Positions 55,311 through 64,000 of a stretch of 64,000 bases of DNA are shown here, piece by piece (position 1 is the stretch's first letter; the number at the start of each line of letters is the position of its first letter). The translations under genes were made by a program, and so were the position numbers. The DNA is from Fragum whitleyi. Its lineage: Eukaryota; Mollusca; Bivalvia; Cardiida; Cardiidae. The notes under the pieces were generated by a model. That model saw nothing but the letters and a program-made list of their open reading frames with translations, had not been told where the DNA came from and made no database searches. The stretch lies in contig OX411555.1 in NCBI GenBank assembly GCA_948146395.1, positions 46,076,065 to 46,140,064 on the forward strand. The letters are read 5' to 3'.

Positions 55311-55650
55311 AGTGATCGACATTCAGTGGGTAGACTCATGACCAGGTGCCAGGTTAGCTCAGTTGGTAAATGCTTGTGTTAGTGTTCCAGGGGTCATGGG
55401 TTCGAGTCCCATCTCGGGCACATCTTTTCCGCCCTTAGTTACTTCAATGGTGTCAGACAGTGTCAGAAGTAAACAGAGAACCCCTGGTTCGGCCATTTGG
55501 GAGCGGTATGGGACCAGCTCAAATTGGTTAAAAGGGGGAGAAGTGTAGTGATCCACATTGGGTAGACTAATGACCAGGTGCCCGGTTAGCTCAGTTGGTA
55601 ATATGCCGTGCTATTGTTGGGGGGGTCATGGGTTCAAGTTCCATGTTGTT
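55307..55650 (+). mobile_element. Tandem tRNA-derived SINE-like repeats (family O)
   Basis: Two heads, at about 55350-55421 and 55580-55650, each start GTGCC(A/C)GGTTAGCTCAGTTG, a good A box. The first has B box GGGTTCGAGTCCC and ends CTCGGGCAC, pairing with its 5' end. The anticodon arm does not fold well, so this is a tRNA relic, not a tRNA gene. The segment GTGTAGTGATC(G/C)ACATT precedes each head, giving a repeat period near 235 bp. It lies just upstream of PCED1 exon 1. Confidence 0.7.
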
Positions 55651-55905
55651 CTATTTAAGAAAATTCTGCAGAAAGAGTCACGAGTCTTGACTTAACTTTT
55701 ACATTCTATTCTTTGGATGATACTGGGAGTACTGTATAAATTTCTAAGAAATTGATTATACTTTAGATTATAAGTTGATTTTCTTTTCCAACTAAAAACC
55801 AATTATCGATTGTGATTTGAAACTGATTGCGCAAACACTAATATTATAATTTTTAATAAAATTTCAGAATGACAACCTATTTCAGGTGACTGATGAAGAT
55901 CCAAG

Positions 55906-55981
55906 ATGGCAGATATTTTCCTTCAAGAAGACATAACTCGGCTGTTAGACAACAGATTCATTGTCATTATTGGGGATTCAA
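55906..55981 (+). CDS. PCED1: PCED1 coding exon 1
   Basis: Encodes 25 residues starting MADIFLQEDITRLLDN and ending in the IIGDS motif, then one base of the next codon, followed by donor GTAAGT. The nucleophile serine is the last full codon. An AG at 55884-55885 (TTTCAG) upstream could be an acceptor for a 5' UTR exon. Confidence 0.93.
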
Positions 55982-58900
55982 GTAAGTTTTAGGTGGTTGT
56001 GTGGAATTCCTATGCCCAAATTGTCCAAGTTGGGCTTTTTTCCAATGGACATGTAGATTTTTATCAGGAACCTTCAACAATATACAGTTGTTTAGGCAGT
56101 AACGGATTTTGGGGTATAGCGGATAGGTTGTTTTTTAATCGATCTCTATTTGTTTTAACAGAATATTTCAACGAAAATAATTTTACCATGACACAATATG
56201 ATATTCTATGGATTTCTTAGCCAAATTCTATTTCCTTTACATTTGTTTTTGTACTTTCAATTTGTTGTAGCCAAAACGAGGCAACCGGAAGCTGAATTTT
56301 TCGGGTCAAGAGTAAATGTAATAGCAGGCGCTCGGACTTGAAATTTTCAAATAAATCAAAGCCATTCAACAAGTTCTGTGATCATTTTGTAGATAAACTT
56401 ATTTCCCACTAAATCAACATATCTGGAGAGAATATTTTCAAATATTAACTAAATTAGCGCCTGGTGAAAACATCTCCCAATTCAGGCAGTAGCGGATAGT
56501 ACCTGCGAATGGAAATGGTGTCACGGGGGTTGTCTCAAAGTAAACATCAACTGTCAAAAAACTAAAAATCATGATTCAGATTTTCTCAATGCATTGAAAA
56601 AGACAAATATAAACCATGAAACAGTCAGTTTATGCAAAAAGAGTTATTCTAACATTTTTCACAAATAAAGATATGCATTATTTAACGGGTTGGAGTATGC
56701 TGATTTTTTAAGTCACTAAAATTCAACGAATTATTGTGAGCACTCAAACACTTACTGTGTTTCATCATTTTATATGACAATTGAACTCATAATCGACTTT
56801 GCCTCTTTAAGTATTGTAGCTGTTGAAGACTAAGACTAAAAATGAATGTTCTGGCTGATCTTTATCTTAACCCAATTAAAACTTGAATATTCCCGATTAA
56901 TTACAGTATGACAAGTTTCATTATAGTCACGGAAATCAATGTATAACTCCTGCATTTTCACCAACCAATTCAAGAAAGAGAAAGATTGATATTCATAGTG
57001 CTAGTCATACATATTTAAACTATATTCATAACGTGATGGACATTGTTTGTTCACAACCAAGTGCCTACTACTTCAAATTTAACTAGATGGAGTTACAGGG
57101 TCTTGGTTGTCCATTAATTACATACTTTCCAACAATACTTCATTAATCTATTACAGTGCTGTTATTTAGAATAAACTTTTAAGGTTCATTTTTTTCAAAT
57201 TGGCCAGATGATTTTTTTTTCTTTTGAGATTTGATTTTTTGTCGGGCTTCCTTTACAAATGCTTGCATCTTTTTGTGACGTTTTACCGTACGGAATTTCT
57301 ACAATTAGGTATCCACGTTTATTACCCTAACGACTAAAGCTGGAGAAAGACAAACAAGGTTCGTCGAAAAAAATCACTGAATTCTTTTGACAGACTTCAC
57401 AAGAAGTATTTGATTGATTTCTGTATATAAAAAATATAAACGCAAATAAGATTCTTTGTTTTTCATAAGCACGCATTTTCCCCATTTTATTTGAAATGTT
57501 ATCACTGCATTCTGCATCCTGCATCCTCAAATATTTTTTTAACGTGCTTATTAATCATGGTAACGTCATAACTTCGACCTTGTAAAATAAACTTACAAAA
57601 GTCAATTTTCATTTATAGTGACGTCGACGTAAAACTTATTGAAGTCACTGTTCAGCAACATTTGTTTAAGGCAAATTCATTTGTACCGCGAAGTTCTCGG
57701 TGTATTTCAATATAATTTTGAGGGTCCTTTCCTTAAAGACCATTGAACACGTCTGTGAATTTTTATCTTTTTATTCCTTTAGATCGCGACAAAGGATTTC
57801 AAATACACATAGGAAAATATTCGGTGTAATTTAAACGTCAGCGTCACAGTTTTAACGTCAAAATGACAAACTTGAAATCCGGATTATAAAAAAATCAGCA
57901 AGATGAAGGTTTTAAAAACTTTTCCTGATTTTCGAAATATAATGATAGAAAATAATATAAATAAAAATTGGAACAGATTTCATCAGGCAAAAGTTATAAA
58001 ATTTTGTTAAAAGTGAGATTTTTGGAACAGTAAAAAATGTGAATATTGATTACAATTTTCGGAAAAAAATGTCTGTATCAAATCGCAATGCTCATTTAAA
58101 TGGGGGAAGGGTAGTTTGTAGAAAACCCTCAAAATCGTAATTTCTGAATCAAAACCTAAAAATATACGCCGTTGAGATCACAATAACTCGGAGATTCTAA
58201 ATATATATACCAAAATTTATTCACTTATCTCAAAAAACGTTACTGTTCTCTTCCATCTTAAATGACTGTTTGGTTAGACAGATTTTGCCAGTTTGATTGT
58301 ATGAAAACGAACATGAAAAGGAAGTAGTCTTTTATGGGTGACCAAATGTGCGAATTTCCAGCTTATTCACTAAGCTGTAGTTTCGATGTTGTGTTTGGTC
58401 ACTAAATCACTGAGTCACTAATCGATATCAGAGAATGGTGATGTGGACGATCTGTTAGAAAATCCTTCGAAACCATCTTCAATCAACAATAACGGTGGTG
58501 GCACATATTGGTCATGAGTTTTATTCCCAGGGACAGTTCTTTGGGGATTCGCTGTATCTATAAACAATCTTCCAGCTCAATCACTATTCTTAGTCCTTCA
58601 CTGCAATTGTTCTGGGCTGGTGCACTGAAATGTTTTGTCGAACATTATTCCTTCGTCAGTGACCAGTCCCGCATAATTATGGAAATACACCTACATTTTT
58701 TGCCAAGTCTAGGATAACTTGTAGCTCACTGCACTAATCACCAAGCCCAGCATGATACTGCATGTATATGCTTAATAGAAAACTTGAACATGAGCTACCC
58801 AGTATGACCAAAGCCGAATCTTTGGGGGGGGGGGAACTGTATGAGTGGATCTTGGTACAAATATTTCTTTAAGAAGTTATAGGCTGATGAACATATACAT

Positions 58901-61900
58901 TTGTTTTCGAAATTTCAGGTTATCCCTCTTCGTGTGAGATATGTAGTAAAAATAGGATCGTTAAAGCAGTACGTTGTAGTTCTAATTCTAAATTTCGTAA
59001 CTACAGTTAAATAAAAACTGCGGCTACGAGGTTGTAGGTTCAAACCCATAATTATTTTTTTGCTTCACGAAAAGGTTTTCTAAATCTGTTAATCTGTCCA
59101 ATTTTTTAATAATTCAAATTGAACCAACTTCTGCCCGAGTCCGACTTGCAAGCTTTTGTGGATCAATCTTGCTTAAATACAGCTCTTTCTGCACTCAAAA
59201 TCAGTGAAATAGTGTCATTGTCACTTTTGAGACTTTCCCTCAACTACCTATCCGTTATTACCCGAACCTATCCGCTATTGACGTAATTAGTGCTGTGTGC
59301 AGAAGGCGTTTATCTGACGTATAAACAACATTACTATCCCGAAATTGGTTTCAATCGAAAGAATACACATTTTCCTACCGATTGGTACCACACAACATAG
59401 ATTTTGTTTTGTAATAGAAACATGTGCTTCGATAATTTCGTTAGCTATCCGCTACTGCCTGAACAACTGTATGAAGATATCCTTTTGTAACCCCTTAAAT
59501 TTTCAGTCATGAAATTTCAGTCCACAAAATTTCTAGGATTAAAACTGCTTTTCGAGAGGTCAAGCTCCAAAAGAAGCCTTCTAGAGAAAGTGCTTTTGGA
59601 AAAAGGAGAATTTGAAAATGACAATTTCTCTCATTTTGCAATTAGATTTAAAGCTAAGATATCAAAATTCTATGATCATATACTAGTAGATGTTGAATTA
59701 TTTACATAACAAAACTTCATAAAGTAGTTGAAAACTTGACAGGCTAAATAGTGGAGATTTTAATACAATCATAGGAAATAATTTTTAGATTGAGAACACT
59801 GATGGATAATTGCATCTGGCTAAAAAATGTGCATGCATTTTTTGTAATTTTATGAGAATTCATTTACAAGCTTCAACAACTTTTGATAAAAGAATTTCAT
59901 GGAATTCTGTTTTTGGGTTGGTTCAGCACAAAATTGTGTATTTTCAAAGAGTATTCAGTAATTGCCTATAAACACTTGCAGAAGTTTAGTGCTTATAAAT
60001 CCTTCAATACTCTCTCATGTATCTTGAAAAGTTAAAGATGTCCCTGAGTTGCAATTTATTTGTCCCCGACAGGTAAGGTATTTCTCTCAAATGTGTAAAT
60101 CAATGTCTGTTAAAAACAGTTGTAGCTGCCTGTAATTATTTAGGCTGTTTCATACATGTACAAATGTTTTATGTTGAGCTAACAACATGTAAATTTTACA
60201 GTTCAGAGAGCGGTTTACAAAGATTTAGTCCTACTGCTACAGAGGAATCGCTACTTAACAGAGGGAAACCTGAGAGCAAAGGTCAGTTATAACATTTATT
60301 ATACAGTAAAACTTGCGTTAAGCGACCACTTAGGGGACAACGCAAAAGTGTTCATGATGGGAATGGTCGGTTAATACAAAGTTTCATGATAAATGTGACA
60401 GATCATTTTGATAGCATTTATTGAGACAGTGAAGTCGTATTGAATCGTATGATATTAGAACCCTTCAGAATCTTCTGAGACAATTCCATTGTGCTCCAAC
60501 CACATATAATTCAATAGTAACCAATATTTCGTTTGATATCTTGATGATGCAATTCAATTTACAATTTTGTTGCAAACTTCAAGCAGCCTAGACAGTTTCA
60601 CAGTACAATAGGAAGAAATACTGTCTGTCTGAAGACACTCCTAGACCTGATCTATCTGCAAAGTGCAAAGGGAATACTCTGGTCAGACTGTGCAGATGCA
60701 CAGGCTGGCCAGAGCCTTTACTTGTTGCATATTCAAATTGTTGGAAATATCACACACAGGCTCATTTAAAAGAAAGCTTTTTATTGACATCTTTGACTTC
60801 TTTCAATGTTGACAAGTCTAAATGATGAGTTGGTCAGTACCTGAGCAATAATAGATAGAGCAAGCAAAATGGATTTTAATTGAGATATTTGAACAAGTAT
60901 GACACAACTCCAATGTTTGTTGATACATTTTTTTAGAGGCATTTCATTGTTTGGATTTTAGTGATTTATAACCCCGAGAATTGGGCTTTCATAGAGAAAG
61001 AATAATTTTAGTTTAGCATTACCCTTTCTCATCAAGATTTCTGACTGAAAATACATTTTGATGGCTCAGCGCGAAATGGTTGTAACTCTCTATAAACATA
61101 TAGGGATTTACAACTGTTTCACCGAGCCAACGATTTGCGACCTGTCGAGTGATTAAGGGACCATCTATAAAATCTGTAAAATGAATAGTTTAAAAAGAGA
61201 TTGGATCCAACACAGGTCAATCAGAAGGTGGATTTTGGAGATAATTATAAAGGAGGATAAAATACCAGATTTTAAAATGTTGATATTTTCAAAATTTCGA
61301 GACCGTGCTTGGTCTCCGCAGATTGCACAGTCAGCCTTTTTGCACTTACCAGATGTTTCTTTTTCTTGTGAAAGGTCACATTTACATTTGTAAGCACAGA
61401 AGAATTGTTAGTGCCTATAAAGATAACCCCTCAAACATTTTATAGGGAGAGTTTACGTTTTGTGGTGATAAACTGATTGAAGGTGGGCAAGTGTCCACAC
61501 ATATATAGGTACTTACAATAGTTTTAAACTCAGAGCTACAGGTAGAGGGGTTATTTTGGATTTAGATTAAAGTATTTAAGTGATTATAGATCAAACCCTG
61601 TGTTGTTGGTACTCATTGGAATCGTCTCCTAGAGGATTCAAATGAGTACTCGCAACATAGGTTTCATTGAGAAATAAATATTTTATACTTGCTTTACCCC
61701 CTCTAATCTGTACCTCTGTATACTTGCCCATTTGAAATTTACAGGGAGAGTTTACATTTTGTGGTGACAAACTGATCGAAGGTGGTCAATATGGAGAGAT
61801 GTCAAATGGTGTGAAGTATCGAGAGGTTCGACAATATCAGACAGACTATCATCTTGTACGATTTTACTTCGTTACACGATGTTACAACGCCTATGTTGAG

Positions 61901-61977
61901 TCCATCATGGCCGACATCTCTAAAGATCCAGTCCCTGATGTTATACTTATGAATTCATGTCTGTGGGATATAAGCAG
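55906..61977 (+). CDS. PCED1: PC-esterase domain-containing protein 1 (PCED1A/B-like), 5' part: three exons
   Basis: Join 55906-55981, 60202-60281, 61745-61977: 129 complete codons plus two bases, continuing beyond the window. The product belongs to the PC-esterase branch of the SGNH/GDSL hydrolase fold; the physiological substrate of animal PCED1 proteins is not known to me. The conserved block GDS(I)QRAVYKDLVLLLQ holds the nucleophile Ser of the GDS motif. Further blocks are YREVRQY, HLVRFYFVTR and PDVILMNSCLWDIS, matching vertebrate PCED1A/B in order and spacing. The ATG has a good context (AAGATGG) and an in-frame TGA 12 bp upstream. All splice sites are GT-AG and all junctions keep frame. 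The C-terminal half, with the catalytic His region, lies outside the window. PCED1A versus PCED1B cannot be decided. Confidence 0.93.
55982..60201 (+). other. PCED1 intron 1, about 4.2 kb
   Basis: Donor GTAAGTTTT, acceptor AAATTTTACAG. AT-rich with no repeat that I match elsewhere in the window and no internal coding block. The 75-codon frame at 55993 is inside the intron and has no motif. A nine-base G run lies near 58825. Confidence 0.75.
60202..60281 (+). CDS. PCED1: PCED1 coding exon 2
   Basis: 80 bp that complete the split Ile codon after GDS and encode QRAVYKDLVLLLQRN through NLRAK, ending in phase 0 before donor GTCAGT. This is the most conserved stretch of the family: QRAVYKDLVLLLQ is identical to the vertebrate proteins. 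Confidence 0.95.
60298..61120 (+). repeat. Element fragments in PCED1 intron 2, including a family K copy
   Basis: 60298-60400 has ACAGTAAAACTTGCGTTAAG, similar to 15.12 kb. A family K element occupies about 60569-60766, with GACCTGATCTATCTGCAAAG, a hairpin around CTCTGGTCAGACTGTGCAG and the right end AATTGTTGGAAATATCACAC. Non-coding. Confidence 0.6.
61121..61400 (+). repeat. Dispersed repeat family Q in PCED1 intron 2
   Basis: ATTTGCGACCTGTCGAGTG, GGGACCATCTATAAAATCTG and TTAAAAAGAGATTGGATCC match the segment at 63.55-63.65 kb block for block. The 70-codon frame here is repeat-derived. Confidence 0.6.
61446..61490 (+). other. Duplicate of the first 45 bp of PCED1 exon 3
   Basis: Preceded by an acceptor-like ATTTTATAG, these 45 bp encode GEFTFCGDKLIEGGQ, identical residue for residue to the start of exon 3 (61745-61789). 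The DNA differs at four third-codon positions, all silent. Similarity stops at the base after the Gln codon, which is GTGTCC, a weak possible donor. Read through, the frame reaches TAG after five more codons. It could be an alternative mini-exon, a poison exon, or a partial tandem duplication. Confidence 0.8.
61745..61977 (+). CDS. PCED1: PCED1 coding exon 3
   Basis: Acceptor ATTTACAG, donor AGGTAAC, phase 0 to phase 2. Encodes 77 residues from GEFTFCGDKL through NGVKYREVRQY, YHLVRFYFVTRCYNAYVE and VILMNSCLWDIS. NSCLWD is the block near the active site in PC-esterases. The next exon would continue with an Arg codon split as AG plus one base; I do not find it before the window ends. Confidence 0.95.
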
Positions 61978-62028
61978 GTAACATAGAAGCACGGATTTAG
62001 TACTTATTCTGAGATCTAGAAGTCTAGT

Positions 62029-62213
62029 TCAGGACTTGAAAATTCTTCTTGTCCGCTCGTCCTGCATGATTTTTCCCTTCTTTGTCTTTATAAACAGGAC
62101 GAGTGGATTTCGAAAATTTCACATGTGAAATTGATGTGTCAGTAATCACTATATTTTCTTATATAGCAGGACGAGTAGAAATTCAAGAATTTTCAAGCCC
62201 TGATAGCTTGTAC
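62029..62213. mobile_element. Small inverted-repeat element in PCED1 intron 3
   Basis: Left TCAGGACTTGAAAATTCTT, right the inverse of TCAGGGCTTGAAAATTCTT, one mismatch in 19. Inner arms pair as well: CTCGTCCTGC and its inverse GCAGGACGAG. 185 bp, no frame. Confidence 0.75.
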
Positions 62214-62910
62214 TGATTTAGTTCAGTTAGATCGCAACAAAAGCTTAAGCTGATAGAGACCTTCCCGAACTCTCAATTCAGATGGTTTCATGTCCCTGAG
62301 AGAGAGGCAGTGGTTTAAACCCACTGCTACCCAATATAACAACTGGATGAACTTTGGCTGGCTTTTAAGTGTCTAATCCCCAAAACACATCCTGGCAAGG
62401 TTGGCTCTCAAACTATGGATCTAAGATATAAGCAGGTATAATACATTGTTTTTTGCCCTGGCAGGGTAAGCCTAAGTAGCTGATTGTTACATTTAAGGTT
62501 AGGGTAAATAAGCTCTTTCATAATAACTCACTTTTACAGAGAGTAGATATGAAAAATAAAAATCGTATGTAGGTCACTAAAGCCTTGTAACTTCAGCTTA
62601 GATTACAAGGATTTGGTAACCAAGTGATGAACTTTTACTCAGCCTGTTTATCTATTTGGTTATAGGATACAATTATTTACTTGTGTTCATGATAAAAGAC
62701 AGGCTTTTTCAAAAAATAGATGTATATTGAAAAGTAAACTGGCCAAATTACTTCACAGCTAAGCCACATGTTACCAGGTGAATGATAATGCAGAATACTG
62801 TTAGTTGGAGAATTTTTGAAGTGATTTATTCAACTATGGAGCTAATGGAGTTTTTCATATTTGAAAAATAGCAAGAGAATAATATTTGTGTTTTATTTCT
62901 ATATCAAATA
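62214..62910. other. PCED1 intron 3, nothing recognised
   Basis: AT-rich sequence. I looked for the next PCED1 exon (family blocks around LVWNMAMP) and saw no match. Confidence 0.5.
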
Positions 62911-62995
62911 TGAGCCTGCAGAGACATTTCCAACAATTTCATGTGTGCTTGATGGACAGATAATATCCAGCCTAGAAAGCTACACAATCCTGTAT
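62911..62995 (+). repeat. Inverted-repeat element family K, left-end fragment
   Basis: TGAGCCTGCAGAGACATTTC followed by CAACAATTTCATGTGTGCTTG matches the left end of K copies. The rest is absent. Confidence 0.55.
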
Positions 62996-63050
62996 GAATA
63001 TTCACTGATCATCTGAATAAGAAACTAAGAACATATGTATCTTAATTATT

Positions 63051-63250
63051 ATCCCCCGACGCTCCGCAAAGGGGATATAGTAATGGTCTCCGTCGGTCCT
63101 TCTGTCATTCCTTGACTAAACTTTTCTGGAGCATATCTTCTTAAGTATAAAAGCTATCAACTTGAAACTTTATAGGTGGATAGATCTCATGGAAGAGAAG
63201 TGCAGTTCACAATAACTATAATTTTGCTTGCATAATTTTTGGGGTTTTGC
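63051..63250 (+). repeat. Dispersed repeat fragment with CCCCGACG motif
   Basis: CCCCCGACGCTCCGCAAAGG, then GGTCTCCGTCGGTCCTTCTG and AACTTTTCTGGAGCATATCT. The order (short palindromic GC patch, variant GTCCG block, then GGAGCATA) parallels the block at 63.83-63.97 kb, so both probably belong to the same element type. Confidence 0.5.
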
Positions 63251-63539
63251 CCTTTGATTAGGCTTCAGTTTACTATCAAGCTATGATGGCAGGCGGTGAC
63301 CATGTCCGACATGGCTCTTGTAAAAATTTAATTTATGGGCTAATATAATTGTTCAAATATTCACATTTTTTGTTTGGCATCTCTATTGAAATGATGCAAT
63401 AAAAATTCCATCCATTTGAACATCATACCTTTAAAATCTTAAGTACATTGTATGTTGTTTATGTAAAAAAAAGAATCAATGCATGTGCTTATCATTATTT
63501 AATACCTTTGAAATCTTTACTTGGACCAATTTCTATTTG

Positions 63540-63830
63540 TATTGTTAAGAATTTGTGACTTGTCACGCGAATAGGGACCATCTTTGAATTTCGTAAAATA
63601 AATGTTTTAAAAGAGATTGGTTCTTGAACAGGCCAACCAAAAGTGGTTTTTCAAGAAATCTTTCACTGGAAGGTAGATTGGTTATTTTAGATTCAGAAAA
63701 TTTACAAATTGCGAAAAGTTTTGACACTAGTCAGTCTGCGGAGGCTGATAGGGGTCGACACTTAACCTACTTCCCAGATGGTGGCTTTTCAAGTGACGGG
63801 TCACATTCCTTTTTATATGCCCGTCGAAGA
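63540..63830 (+). repeat. Dispersed repeat family Q, plus-strand copy
   Basis: AATTTGTGACTTGTCACGCG, GGGACCATCTTTGAATTTCG, TTGCGAAAAGTTTTGACACT and CAGTCTGCGGAGGCTGATAG match the other Q blocks. Non-coding despite a long frame. Confidence 0.6.
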
Positions 63831-63852
63831 CGGGACGTATTATGGGATCACC

Positions 63853-63945
63853 AGTGGCGTCCGGCGTCCGGGCGTCCGAGTGTCCGGGCGTCTGGGCGTC
63901 CGGGTGTCCGGGCGTCTGGGCGTCCGGGCGTCCGGCGGCGTCCAC
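63853..63945 (+). repeat. GC-rich minisatellite, GGGCGTCCGG-type unit
   Basis: About nine variants of a 10-bp unit (GGGCGTCCGG, GGGCGTCTGG, GAGTGTCCGG) in tandem. It is flanked by CCCGTCGAAGACGGGACG and GTCCGGAGCATAACTCTGTC. Its GC content is far above the rest of the window. Frames on both strands over it only translate the repeat. Confidence 0.85.
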
Positions 63946-64000
63946 TTCTTTGTCCGGAGCATAACTCTGTCACTTGAAGTCCGATTGACTTCAAACTTGG

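Noticed and set aside
55350..55421. A functional tRNA gene
   Set aside because: A and B boxes and acceptor pairing are present but the anticodon arm does not fold, and the head is repeated within a SINE-like unit.
55993..56220. 75-codon frame directly after PCED1 exon 1
   Set aside because: It lies within intron 1, after a clear GTAAGT donor, and does not continue the PC-esterase family sequence, which resumes exactly at 60202.
63624..63977. 117-codon frame near the window end, with a 72-codon frame on the other strand
   Set aside because: Both translate a GC-rich 10-bp minisatellite and a dispersed repeat; repeated Arg/Pro/Gly/Ser residues follow the DNA period.

Overview
The window reads as AT-rich eukaryotic nuclear DNA dominated by transposable-element debris. 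Long intergenic tracts, a host gene split by GT-AG introns, tRNA-derived SINEs with target-site duplications, many short inverted-repeat elements and one gypsy-type LTR retrotransposon all point to an invertebrate. A marine bivalve mollusc is my best guess. That rests only on the general look of the repeats (SINE tail, Tc1-like transposon, foldback elements) and on an intact PC-esterase gene start; no species can be fixed from the sequence alone.

Layout. 0-16 kb: non-coding DNA packed with small non-autonomous elements (families labelled A to Y here), a decayed non-LTR retrotransposon piece (3.3-4.0 kb), and a minisatellite near 8-9 kb split by a SINE. 16.98-23.18 kb: a full-length LTR retrotransposon on the minus strand with 548-bp LTRs. 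It is followed by three elements packed end to end (23.2-24.5 kb), one of which the retrotransposon inserted into. 24.5-38.7 kb: more SINEs and inverted-repeat elements, a GAA/GAT microsatellite, a TTAA-flanked element with arms near 290 bp, and a nested palindrome. 38.76-40.41 kb: a Tc1-like transposon with an open 355-codon transposase. 43.7-45.4 kb: a 66-bp-period minisatellite, also split by a SINE. 45-55 kb: foldback elements, hairpins and a pentanucleotide array. 55.9 kb to the end: the first three coding exons of a host PC-esterase domain (PCED1A/B-type) gene on the plus strand, with introns carrying further elements; its 3' part lies beyond the window.

Main points. (1) The LTR element has Ty3/gypsy-type proteins in the copia-like order protease, integrase, reverse transcriptase, RNase H, the layout of the Gmr1 group. 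(2) A 45-bp copy of the start of PCED1 exon 3 lies 299 bp upstream of the real exon; its four differences are all synonymous. (3) A 34-bp SINE tail with an 11-bp target duplication sits in frame inside the Tc1 transposase. (4) Dispersed elements carry many perfect TGACGTCA (CRE) octamers. I found no bacterial-type operon, CRISPR array or defence system. Apart from PCED1 and the transposase I could not support any intact protein-coding gene.
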